Shown here piece after piece: positions 26,478 through 37,600 of a stretch of 64,000 nt of DNA. A program made the translations under genes and the position numbers. The stretch lies in NCBI GenBank assembly GCA_013396995.1, contig VWZP01005658.1, positions 496,001 to 560,000 of the forward strand, written 5' to 3'. Within the stretch, counting starts at the first letter, position 1. Every line of letters starts with the position of its first letter. Source of the DNA: Dicaeum eximium (Eukaryota > Chordata > Aves > Passeriformes > Dicaeidae). The notes below the pieces were generated by a model. That model ran no database searches, was not told the origin of the DNA, and saw nothing but the letters and a program-made list of their open reading frames with translations.

Positions 26478-28285
26478 TGCAGACATCCTTGAAACACCAC
26501 AGTTTGGTACCTGCCTCCTGATTCACACTGGTACAGGCATTTATGATGGCAATATTGAAATAAATTTTTTAAATGGGGCTGAATTGCTCTGCTGTAAAAG
26601 AGAAAGGATGTGAATGGACTTCCATGTGTGCTCATCAGGCAGCTCTGCTCCAGCACACACGAGCTGGGAACTGGAGTGGCCTGGGCAAATACCTGAGTGA
26701 GACTACTGATTTTTGGTGGGTTCTCTCCAGCTCTGAAACTGCTAGTAATATCAGAGGAAGAATGAGCCATCTCCAAACAGAATCTTGACCTTTCTGTCCA
26801 TTTTGTTCAAGAGCCTGGGCTGTCAGCTGCACACAGTTATCACTGTCTCTAATGCCTGATTGTTCTGTGACGGAATTTGTCAAGGGCACTTTCTGTTTCT
26901 TGGCATCCTATAATTTCTTATGGAAAGCAGTGTGATTTGGGGGCATGCTGACTTTTAGTAAAGTCAGTGCAATTACAATGAACAGCCAAACACAATCTGT
27001 AACACAGAATCTGTATAACTTCACTCCAGGAGACTTGAAGAGTATTTTCTGGAATGTTGCTGCTTTTTTCCTAACTACAACGAAGAAGCATTTTGCATTG
27101 CCACCTGCTGCTGGAGACAGGCACTGCCCTGCCTTTAAAATCTCAGAAACTCTGTTGCATCCTGGTTTTGAATCGCCACCAGCTTGTCGCTCAGCCAGCC
27201 ATAAATATTCCATCTGAAAACATTGTAGGTAATCAGGAAGGGAGGAAACGCCCACCCTTCACTGGAATTACTGGCCATCCAAAAGCAATGAATATTTTAA
27301 GTTCATCTATTTGGGAATGGGGCAAAGCCTGGAAAGCCCAAGGAACAAGATGCTTCCATTGGTATAAGAAGGGAATAGCAGCAAAAAGTCAGTTCATGCC
27401 AGCCAGGTCTGCTTCACACAAGGATGACTCAGTAGCCCCAGAAACCCCCACATTTTCTCATCACAGGCAGTATCACTGTGCTCCTAAATCCACAAGGATT
27501 CTCCACATGGAGGCACCTTAATGCTGGGGTTTTATGTTACTTCCCAACGAGGCCCAGACCTTGCCTGCCCTGGTCATTGATGCTCTCTGCTCACAAGCTC
27601 CTCCTAAGCAATGCCTGTCACCTGTAATAAAATGAGCAGTACTGGGAGCTGCACACTGAGGGCATCCCAGCAATGCCCGTGGTCCTGCTGTGGGACCTCC
27701 AGGGTTTGGGATCACACCAGTTCTGCCTGGAGTCAAATTATTGCCTAGGTGTAAGAAAAACACACACAAAAAACCTCAACAATGATACAAACCACTTGTT
27801 TGTATTTCAAAGAAGCCAGGAAATAGCAAACAAACGCAGCCAAATCCTACAACAAAAGCCTTACAAAGAAAATAAACACCCGTATTTTGAGATACAAAGC
27901 ATATTCCACTAACAGCCTTTCTCTTTGGGCAAAATATCCCCTAAACCTAAACAAAGGGTTCCTTTTCAGATATGGTTTTGTGCATTACCTGACTTGGGTT
28001 TGAGACTTGCCAAGCTTTTGACCTATGGATATCTGGTAACACTGAGTTCCACAGGTTCAGCATTCCCCTTGTGAAAACTGTTCAGTTTGACATGCTGCTG
28101 TGATATGTTACCACTAATTGCCTTCTGCCAATAAAAAAGTACTAAATGCTCTTTTTAGCTAGCAGGATACTATATAGTTTATTACACCCTAATGTTTCAT
28201 AATTTCAAGTTATATTTCAGCTTGCTCATCTCTTTTTAGGCCAGTATGAAGACACTTGGTGTGATATATTTTTCCAGTATACATG

Positions 28286-28325
28286 CTTTCTTTTTCTTCT
28301 TTTTTTCTTCTTTTTCTTTTTTTTC
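28286..28325. repeat. Pyrimidine-rich tract (T/C)
   Basis: About 40 bases contain only T and C, with TTTTCTTC-type units. It is a simple-sequence tract in the intron and no acceptor-exon pair follows it. Confidence 0.75.
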
Positions 28326-29040
28326 ATGTGATTGCTCTCAGCCTGTCACATTGCCTTGTTTAATTCAAAACGCATTTCTTGGCAGCTGTAGCAAATAAGC
28401 AATATTTCTCTTTTCATGTGCAAAGAAGAGACTGTGACAGGATAAGAAGCTTCTCCAATGTAAGTGACAGCCAAAGCATTTTTTTGAATTAAGATTAGGA
28501 TAGGCAGAATGAAGGCTTCCTTGGATGAATAAGAACTCTTCCCATTAAGATCCAAAAATAAAAATCGTGAAGAGTTGTTGTACTTCTGGAGAATATAGAA
28601 AGCCATATAGCACGTTGATATAAAACTGATTGAAAATATTTCCATAAAACCTTGTGGCATTTCAACACTGTGCTTTATTGAGGAAAATCCTACAACACCC
28701 CACGTCCCAGATGCAATCAGCCAAGCCTCTGTCTCTTTAGTCATCCTGGCAGCCCCCACAGTTTTGGAAAACAAGCCATTTATGAGTGCTTAGACACATG
28801 ATTAAATACACAACTTTAAGGCAATCCTATTTGTGTTTGGAAAGCCTGTATTTCTGTGTTGCACAGTCTCTCCTAAAATTCTCATCCTTAATGCTGCCCT
28901 TTGGAACTAAATGCTTGCCTGTTTCCGTGTGTAACCCTCCTGGTGCTGTCAAGACTGCATTTAAAGCCAGGAGTGCAGCGATGCTCGGCCCATTGCAGCT
29001 GATTTTGTGTGTGGGTTTGCTTGGGGTCAGGGGGCTGTGG

Positions 29041-29080
29041 TCCCACTCCACTGTCCACTGTCCCACTCCACTGTCCACTG
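29041..29080. repeat. Exact 20-bp tandem duplication
   Basis: The 20-base unit TCCCACTCCACTGTCCACTG occurs twice in a row without a mismatch. This suggests a recent slippage or duplication event. It is intronic. Confidence 0.95.
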
Positions 29081-31286
29081 CCATAAGAGGGGACTGAGGC
29101 CCCCTGGCCCACCGTGCCCTCCTAGCACCACACTGCACCTGGCTCCCAGGGACCTGCAGTGCGGTTTTCATATCATGTCACCGTAAGAGATGCGACACCT
29201 GAAGCTGTGCAAAGTAATACCACTAAATTTCCAAATACACCACGGGAATTTTATGAACATTTTTGTGCATAAAAGGCTGCACTTCACAGCTTTCTAGCTA
29301 CCCCCAAGAATCTGCTGAATTCAGACCTCATGCTGCCCACTGATTGTAAGGGGCATCTCTAAAGGCTGCTCATGTGCCCTGCATCCCCTGGCCTACAGAA
29401 CCTTCCCCATCAGGACAGCTGATAGAGCTCAGCTCTACACCATGAATTACTGGCACTTGGACTTCTCAAAAAGTCCAAGACTAGTAATTTCAAATGTTAA
29501 TATTGAGCTGTCTCAGGATCATCCACAAGAGATGAACATGAATTTCAAAACACTAGAAACCATCCCTGATATTTGCTAGCAGTAGTTTTTCCTTTACGAT
29601 TCTTGGCATTAAATAGGAAAACCCAGATAGCCCCAGTACAGTGAATAAGCTCCCCATAGCTGAAAAATAACATGCTGCAGAATACAGAACAGTGAATAGT
29701 GCAGCACTTAAAGAACAGACCATTTATGGAGTATTTTTCCCCCACAGTGGTGTGCTGTTACTCAGACCAGTAATTACAGCAGAATACAGTATTTATTTGG
29801 TCTAAAAATATTGCCACTGAGACACAAAAGCTAGATGGAGCCATGTCTGAAGCACCTTCTGGTGAGGATCACCATGGAAATCACAATAGTTTCCTTAATA
29901 CTGTAACATATATTACAGGGAGATAAAGGAACTAATACTTCATCTGTGTGTGATAGGTTTTATTTCTTTGATGCCAGATGAAAGGAGTCTCTTTGGCAAG
30001 GAAATGGTAATCTCTTGCTGTTGCTCATAGATCCAAATTGGAAATTATGACACTTCTTTCTGCTTTCCTAAAGCAAAGAAAATAATTCAGAAGCATAGTC
30101 AGACAGTGTCTTGGAGTTTTTTATGTGCTGAGTGTCTGATTCTGCTTGTCACAGCAGAAACAGAATCTTTACTTTGCAGTAGAGAAAAACAACTGAAAAA
30201 AAACCCCAATTCTTGTCCTTTCTGAAACCCCAGCAAAATTCCAGGAGATGAGAGATGAGGTATAATAATGAGATACATTATTATATCTGTATTACTGAAA
30301 GGAACAGTCAGAAATCTGGCACACAGTGTGAAATCAGAACAAAAACAAATCTAATCAACCTTCAGAGTAACTGCCCAAGTCCAAAAAAAGCAAACCAGCA
30401 GACTGTGTACAAAAGCAAGGTTATGGAGGAGGCCAGTCTGCTCCTTTCTGTGTGCCTATGGCTGTGTTGACTCTTGGTGTTTACAGAGTGACTAGGAGAG
30501 AGTGAATTGAATAATGCATTTGGCGAACAGCATAAATATTTTTGCTGCTCAGCCAGCTGGATTTTAACTAACCTATTAATATTTAGTTGATGAATATTCA
30601 CCCATACAGATGCTTTCATTGGTCTAAGTGCTCCAGCATAAGTGGATAGCTCTTCTCCATGCCCTATTGAATTCTGAAATATCTGAGGAAAATAAGCATT
30701 TAAGGTGACAATGAGAAAACATCAGTGAGAGTGGAAGAATCCATTTCAGCATGTTGCTGGTATGTGGAGTAATGTGCCAGCTGTCCTCAAGTTTCCAAAG
30801 TGTGCCAAGTGACTTTAAGGACATGCTGGTGATAGGCATCTTCTTCCTTTCAAGCTGTGGCCCAACCAGTGGCCAGTGGTGATACTAGAGATTCACACAG
30901 GAAATTGAGAAATCAGTGTAAAACAAACACAGACAAAGCAGCTGTGTAAATGGGGCATGAGAAAATAGCCTTGGTAAGGAGTTAAAGTCTTGGACATTTG
31001 GGGAGTGGGGAAACAGGAATGCTTCTTTTGTATTCTTCCCGTCTGCTGTTTTATGCTCTATCTTTCAGAGATGCCAGAGCAAAGAGGCCAGGACATGACA
31101 CGCGTCCTGTCTGAATCCCTCTTCTGATCTCAACTTCTGCTCATGATTCAGCCAAATGTCCAAAACTTTAACTCATTACCAAGGCTGGAGTCTCCATTCC
31201 AAGGGAATCCTGGATCCACAGTGTTTCAGCTCGCTGCAGCAGTACCCTGCTCCTGCTCACTGGTGTTTCTGTTCTCTCCCTTTCAG

Positions 31287-31390
31287 AGTCCAAGTCAAGT
31301 TGCCGGTTGGGCCGGTCCGCGTCCACGTCAGGAGTGCCTCCTCCGTCTGTGGCGCCGCTCAGGCAGCCCAGCGACCTCCAGCCGAGCCAG
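31287..31390 (+). CDS. NYAP2: NYAP2, penultimate coding exon (spliced form)
   Basis: The exon opens with AG, which completes a GAG Glu codon with the G at 24370. It then codes 34 codons including CRLGRSASTSGVPPPSVAP and ends with SQ at a CAG/GT donor, phase 0. The peptide matches human NYAP2 as I remember it (a Ser/Arg-rich then Pro-rich segment). The acceptor is a strong pyrimidine tract ending TTTCAG. Codon use is GC-rich with several CpGs compared with the surrounding intron, which helps separate it from background. From here the message can splice to 55164 or read through to a nearby stop. Confidence 0.94.
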
Positions 31391-31417
31391 GTACCATCGT
31401 TAGCCAATCGGGAATGA
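31391..31417 (+). CDS. NYAP2: NYAP2 alternative short C-terminus (read-through of the 31390 donor)
   Basis: If the donor at 31390/31391 is not used, the frame continues for eight codons, VPSLANRE, and stops at TGA 31415-31417. My memory of the human reference protein has a very similar ending after the same SQ. That would make this a genuine conserved isoform rather than chance, but I cannot check it here. A chance frame would not normally keep a recognisable ending, and the sequence after it looks like a 3' UTR. The short form would lack the 75-residue C-terminal segment coded at 55164-55391. Confidence 0.65.
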   Translation, partial: VPSLANRE

Positions 31418-31710
31418 CTCCATGTGCTGCAACATGCCAAATGTTCCCACCTCTCTGTCTGTCATTTGTTACAGTAAATGATTCTTTTGGTTTATGTCTT
31501 TATTTTCCGTGCGTGTGCGTGCATCTGTGTGTGCGCATCTCTCATGGGCAGTGAAATTCCGCTGGCCGCAGCCAGCAGAATTTTCTTTGCTCTTAATTCC
31601 TTGTATCTTTTTCTGTCTTCATTCTGTAATATAAATGTAGTAAAACTGTACAGTATGAACTGGCTGGGTTTTTTATTTTTTCATGTTTTCTGTACTTTTT
31701 TACTGTCTTA

Positions 31711-31735
31711 AAATTTATCAAACTTTGATAAATTT
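31711..31735 (+). repeat. Perfect 12-bp inverted repeat in the alternative 3' UTR
   Basis: AAATTTATCAAA at 31711-31722 is followed, after one base (C), by its exact reverse complement TTTGATAAATTT at 31724-31735. The pairing is all A/T except one G/C pair. It could fold in RNA only with some arm bases unpaired as loop, or it could act as a DNA palindrome. Confidence 0.85.
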
Positions 31736-31994
31736 AATCTATGTTTTTATGTAAATTTCTTTTAAATGTCTTGTCTAGAGCACTTACACCAATGTTGTCA
31801 ATGACTTGTACATACTTGACTTCTGCCCAATTGTACTTTAATATTTGTGCCAGTCTCACATCTGGTTGGAGCTTAATGCATGATTGTATTACACTGTGAT
31901 TTATCACTGTCCTGAAAACTGCTCTTACAGCAAGTGATTTTCTTTAGTTGAAGCAGCTAGACTCTCTTCAGCTATAGACCATGTAATGCTTACA

Positions 31995-32011
31995 GGACTA
32001 TTAAATAGTCC
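31995..32011 (+). repeat. 8-bp palindrome overlapping a possible poly(A) signal
   Basis: GGACTATT at 31995-32002 and AATAGTCC at 32004-32011 are exact reverse complements separated by a single A. The centre of the palindrome contains ATTAAA, a common variant poly(A) signal. Confidence 0.8.
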
Positions 32012-32194
32012 ACTGTAGTCATATTTATTGTATATTGTTAGGAATCAAAAAAACACAAATCAAAGGAGCAACATCTCCTTTTATCTTAAACAGAGATACT
32101 TTTTTGTCGTCATTAGAAACAAAACTGCCACATAGGAAAAAATGAAAGTGTTTGGCTTTGGCAAATTTCTCCAATAGAGAGAAAATAGAAAAGA

Positions 32195-32200
32195 AATAAA
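32195..32200 (+). terminator. Possible poly(A) signal AATAAA for short NYAP2 isoform
   Basis: A canonical hexamer about 780 bases after the early stop codon. It is the nearest canonical AATAAA I see downstream of the short-isoform stop. Use is not proven. Confidence 0.4.
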
Positions 32201-34499
32201 GACATGGGAAACCTATACTTACCTTTATTTTATATGCTAATACTGATATTGTAACATTTTGTTGCACAGACCTGTATTATTAGTTTGACAGAACTAGCTG
32301 AGAATAGCAATTGAAAGAAGAGGTTTTGCTTAAACATCATGTGAATGGCTTCTGTCAAAGCACTGTGGCACTGCATCATTGGTGTGTATGTGCACAAGGA
32401 GGCAGGAGCACAGATGGATTTAGGTGCACATGCATATATGTATGCACACACAGCCACCCTTATTCTGATGGAGAATTTTTGACTGGCTTTCAGGGACTTA
32501 GTCCCCAGAATACTATTGACTGTCACTGAGGTTTGAGTGGAAATCTCCCTGAGGACTGCTTTGCAATAATCACATATTTGTGTTTGTATTTTGGTAAGTT
32601 GCTCCAATAATGTCTCAACCAAAGCAAAGACCACAAGAGTAAGGTTGATTTACTCACTCCAGACAGCCAGCAATTAGTTAAGAAGGTTATATTTGGATAG
32701 CCAAGTCTGTACAGGTTACAGTTCTGTAATGTGTATGAACTGATATGATTTACTGTATTACTTCTGAGTGCTGCCAGACATGAAGACTGAGAGAACCCTG
32801 CACATTTCTAAAGCATATTTTACATAAGCAAATCAAATCTATAATGGAGATTCAAAATGACAGCCCATTTAAGTAACACATCAAGTGTTCCTTCATCTAA
32901 GGAAGAAATTAGGGTAATTGTACATCCAGAGGTTTTCAGTGTCCCAGCATTCATGTAGTATATATTTTTGATTAAATGGGTCTTACAGCACTCCTGATGC
33001 TTTGCTGTTTACTCAGTGGCAAAGGCACCTTGGGTGTTTTGAAGGGATTTCAGCCTGTCAGTTTATACTAAGAGCTAAACAATAAGCCTTGAAAGCAGAA
33101 GCTGATGTGATAGAAGAGATAATGAGCCTCTTAGAAGCTGTGGCCAGGGTTCACTGAAACTGTGGAGGGAAAAATCCACCTCAATTCATACAGAAGAAAG
33201 GAACAAAGATGATAAGAGGAATTTTCAAGTGACTGTAGGAGGGTGATCTTGTTAATTGAATAATGTATGGTATGGTCATGACTTCATGAAAAACAAGAAA
33301 AACTAGTACAAGCTTTCTCTCCCTAAGTCTTCCCTTCCAGCTGACAATTCTTACTGTCCATCTATTATGTTGCCATTTACTATGATAGCATAACTTTTAA
33401 AGGTGTGGATTTGACCCTGATTTCAGAGGAATGACAAAAGCCTTATCTCCATGGCAGATATAAACATTGCTTGTTCTTTCAATACCTATTCTATCTTAAT
33501 GTGCAAATAATGAATGACAGGTGAAATGTGTTTCCAACAGCTGGGCTGTAAGCCCATTCTCAATCTGCCAGATTGTGGCATACAGGGTATCTGTTTTTGT
33601 GTGCTGTGGCTATTGATTGTATTGATAGTGCTTTCCTTAACAATATCATGAGCAAATCAGACTTTCCAAAAGATTAAGAAGACGTATTGTGTTACCCACC
33701 TCTTTGTTAATCAGATGGGCACAACTAGCATTCAAACAGGAATACAAGATCTGAGAAAGGGCAGATTGCTGTTAATTGGTTTTCTCAAGTCTTCATGGAT
33801 TCCAGGCTTATGGTTTTCAAAATGCTTAGTTTAGGAAAAAAAGATAAATTTGCGACTGAGTTCTCAAAACCCATAATTTTTAATAAAATTGTTCACATAA
33901 GTAGAAGGGTCTATGGGATCAGTATCTATGGGATACTGACAGGAAGCAGTAGAGGGATCACCTAAAAATAAGAAGAAAGAGCTTATAAACAGAGATTATT
34001 TATGTGGCTGGACTCTGATGGAAAACACTAAAAATTCTGTAGTGTAGTGGCAGCCAGCATTTACCAACATGCTGGGACAGATTGAAAGTCTGCCTTCTGT
34101 CCTTGATTCTGGGAAATGGTGAGGGCATTTGGAAAGAGTTGGTTGCACAAAGCAACCTTGGATGAAGTCATGAATTGTCTCAATTTAAACTGAAAGATAA
34201 ACATAAGTTTATCCTGGAACTGAGGTTATTGATTGTGAAAGGACAAAGTTTAAGAAATTAAGGAAGTAGCAGAGGAAGTCAGGTAGGGGTCTTGCAACTG
34301 TAATAATGGCAGAAGCATAGAATATTTTTGATCTCCAAAACTGGCACATAGCTGTATTTCCTAAATGCATATCTAAATAAAAATATCCTACAGAGAGGGG
34401 TGTAAGTAGCAAAGAAGTATTCTAGATAGGATGTATTGTCTTGTAAAGAAAGGAAAGAAGGAAATAAGGAAATCTTAAACATGCACAGGCAGGCCATCC

Positions 34500-35195
34500 T
34501 TAAGTGACGAAAGATAAACCAGCAGGGAAGATGACCAGACTGTCTAAAGAGTCTTTGCTAGGACTCAGGAAAAGAGAGAGTTTATGAAAGTTGGAAGAAG
34601 GCAACTCAGGAGGACAAGGGTGTCATGAGGTTACGGAGGGAGAAAATTAGAAGGGCCAAATACTGACTAGCACTAAATCTGTCTACTGTCATAAAAGACA
34701 ACAAAAAATGTTTCAGTGGATACATTAGCAGCAAAAGGAAGCCTAGGGAGAATGACCATCCTCTTTTTGGATGGCAGGGAGAACATAATGACAAAAGGTG
34801 AGGCAAAAGCTGAGGTAGTCAATGTCTTCTTTGCCTCGGTGGTCAATTGTAAGACCAACTGTTCTCCAGGTACCAGGCCCCTGAGCTGGAAGACAAACAC
34901 AGGGAGTAGAATGAAGCCCCCATAATCCACAGGGAAATGGTCAGTGACCTGCTTTAACACTTAGACACACACAACAGGATACCATGTGTTTATATTAGGG
35001 AAAACTTCTTCACAGAAAGAGTTGTCAAGCAACAGAACAGGCTGCCCAGGGAAGTGGAAGAGTCCATTCTAGCATCCTTGGAGGTATTCAAAAGACATGT
35101 AGATGTGGTACCTGGGGACATGGTTTAGTAGGGGGTTTTTCAGTGCTGGATTAAAGGCATTTTTCAGTCTAAGTGATTCTGATTCTATAAAGGTA
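34500..35195 (+). mobile_element. CR1-type LINE, internally deleted copy
   Basis: The left part codes fragments of CR1 ORF2 in broken frames: KDNKK-like, then YISSKRKPRE-like, then AEVVNVFFASV followed by CSPGTRP. This lies between the endonuclease and the reverse transcriptase core. After the segment GTCAGTGACCTGCTT near 34938, the sequence jumps to the CR1 3' region: GAAAACTTCTTCACAGAAAG, then AACAGGCTGCCCAGGGAAGT, ending GATTCTGATTCTATAAAG near 35195. The reverse transcriptase catalytic region is missing, so the copy is dead. The frame at 34716-34922 is a relic of it. The left edge is approximate. Confidence 0.85.
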
Positions 35196-37514
35196 TGACA
35201 TTGTTCACAAAAAGTTTACAGGGAATGGAGAAATGTTGTAGAAAGTAAAGCAAGTCATATCTTAGAGAAAAGAAGTGTGCAAATAACAATAGAGACAGAA
35301 AAAGTCCATTTGTATTTGGCCTTTATATGGAAATGAAAAGAAGTAACTGTCTTTTGTAGCCATCTAAGTGGACAGAGAATAGTAGAATTTAACCACTTTG
35401 TGAGGTTTATAAAGTACAATAAACAAGGTCCACAGATGCCCCAGTAAATAATTCCTCACCCATTTTGCTGGAACCTCTGTGCTGGTACCTGAGATTTCTG
35501 TAGCAGGCATGGTCAAGGGTTTCACCCTGCAGTGGAAAATGTTCAGTCCTGCCACAGGACAGCCACAGTGAACAAAACTGTTCACTTGTGTAAAGCAAGC
35601 AGGATTTGGAGTCACAGGTATCACTGCTATGCCATGATGTTTCCCTGCCATCCTATCATTCTCCACATCTTCACCTCAGGGTGACAAAGGATTACATTCC
35701 ATCAATGAGCTCAGATATCCCTGTGGCACACAGGGTATGTGTGCACTGAGCATGTCTGTCACAAAAGAAGAAAATATTTCAAGCAGCCTGTGGAAGTCCC
35801 TCTGCTGGAGAGCAGAACATCTTGCATCCAGAGTTTTAATGTACATAAAATCCTCTCTGTATCACTGTCATGCCTCTCTGAAACACTCTTCAGCACAGAA
35901 AAATCCCACTGATTTCCATTTTAAGAATAAAAGAGATCATATAAACACCTTGGGGTTTTTTTCTGCAAATGAACTTTGCAAAGTGAGGTTTGTTTTCATT
36001 AATTTGTAGACAGCGATTGGAAAATCCCATGTACTAGGCTGTATAGCAGCACAGCAGTGCCTGTTTTTAAGATTGATGGTCTGAAGAAAAACACACTTTG
36101 AAAACAAAACTACTGATAGCTAGACTTCCATATTTTAGCTTTCCTGCAAAGCAGAGCCTATTTGCAGATAGATTTCCACAAAACTGTGTTTCTTATCTGC
36201 CAATGTGCAGCCTCTCTTCATGCTGCCTGTTAGTTTCTTGCTTTTCAGTGCCAGACAGCACTGTCCTCTGCTGTTGCCTCCTCAAGGTATGTTATCTTAA
36301 TTCTGAGGGTTTGTATGCCTCTTCAGGTCTGGTGTCTCGTTGTGGGGGAGCAGACAGTGATACCTAGCTCCAATTTAAGCAAGGAAATAAGATTTAAACT
36401 TTACGAAGATGATCAAAGTAAAATCCAGAAGCCATGCTGAGATTAGAAGGAATAACTCAGAGGAGGGAATGAAGATACATTGATGGCTATGAATTAAGGA
36501 GACTCAACGTGCATTGAAGGAATGAAGAAAAAGTAGGAAATATATCAGCATCAACACTGAAACTTTTGGTGGCTTATTTTAGAAAAATTGCAGCTCAGTT
36601 CATTACCAAGTTCATTGTTTGCCTGATATCTGCCTGAGCTCTCTGCAAGCTGAGGCAGCATTTTACTTTCCCCACATGACCACATTGGTAAACACAACAG
36701 TAGGCACAAGATGGACAAACTAACCATTTCTATCCAAAATTCAGGACAGCTCTCTCTTATTTTATGATTTTTATGAATATAATACAGCAAAGGGGAAAGG
36801 CCTCCCAAGAGTGGACTTGACCATTGTCTTGCACCAAATGAAGTGAATCCATCAATAGTTTATTTGAGAATGTGTCTTTGATAGACAAGAATTTTAGATA
36901 CAAGTTGGCTCCTTAAATCCATATCTAGGTAGAAAAATAAAAACCCTTGTAGAATAACCAAGTGCTGGGGGAGGCTGGTGCCTGAGGCTGGCAGGCTGAG
37001 GGAGCTGCAGCACAGACATGGGTATCCAAGGTTCACAGAGCCAGGAAGCAGAGACCAGGAGTTTTCCAGCACAGTTTTCTGACATAGCAATGTAGGTAGA
37101 GAAGCAAGAAGCAGATTTTCTACTTTGAATATGCAGCTGGGGGGGTTTGTCTTTGTGTTCATGTCCCCTTTGCCTGGGACAGGGGTAGTGCACTCCAGGG
37201 TGAGTGAGACACAGGAGAGAAGCCCCTTGGGATGGGTCAGTGCCAGAGGTGGCTTGGGTGAAAATGCACTTTAGCAACTGTTCAAAATGGACAGGATTAG
37301 GAAAAGCTTTATTAACCCCAGACCTGGGGAGGCAAAGCAGGGTGCTGCTGAGGTTTGACCCCTGTCCCATTGAGGGCAGGTGGGCTCAGCTCTGGGCTGA
37401 GCTTTGGGGAGTTGGGCCCAACACATCCCATTCCGCCAGCCCATCCCACATTCCTTGTCCCGCATCCTGCATCTGCAGGGGAAGCAGAGGCCCCACCTGC
37501 TCCTGCCCTGCCCC

Positions 37515-37600
37515 AGAGGGAGAGAGGGAAGGAGAGAAAAAGAGAAGAGAAGGAGAGAAGGAGAGAAGGAAGAATAGAAGCAGAGAAGGAGAGAAGGAGA
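37515..37600. repeat. Purine-only (GGAGA/GAGAA)n tract
   Basis: About 86 bases are almost entirely A and G, with GGAGAGAA units and only isolated T and C interruptions near 37575-37581. It is preceded by a C-rich stretch. The Arg/Glu/Lys-rich open frames over it are low-complexity artefacts. Confidence 0.9.

Larger units (their letters stand above)
24371..31286 (+). other. NYAP2: NYAP2 intron, about 6.9 kb
   Basis: The intron is phase 1, with donor GTACGT and a strong pyrimidine-rich acceptor, CTCTCCCTTTCAG, at 31274-31286. It contains a long T-rich tract at 26421-26477, a pyrimidine tract at 28286-28325 and an exact 20-bp tandem duplication at 29041-29080. I see no recognisable exon or RNA gene. 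The minus-strand frame of 157 codons near 26303-26773 runs through the T-rich tract as polylysine and is not credible as a gene. Confidence 0.9.
31418..32220 (+). other. NYAP2: Candidate alternative 3' UTR of short NYAP2 isoform
   Basis: The AT-rich sequence after the early stop contains two perfect short hairpins (31711-31735 and 31995-32011). Possible poly(A) signals are ATTAAA at 32001-32006 and AATAAA at 32195-32200. I place the end near 32220 on the second signal, but this is inference. If the short form is not made, the stretch is simply intron. Confidence 0.5.

Noticed and set aside
26303..26776. 157-codon minus-strand frame
   Set aside because: It crosses the poly-T tract as a polylysine run and has no recognisable domain.
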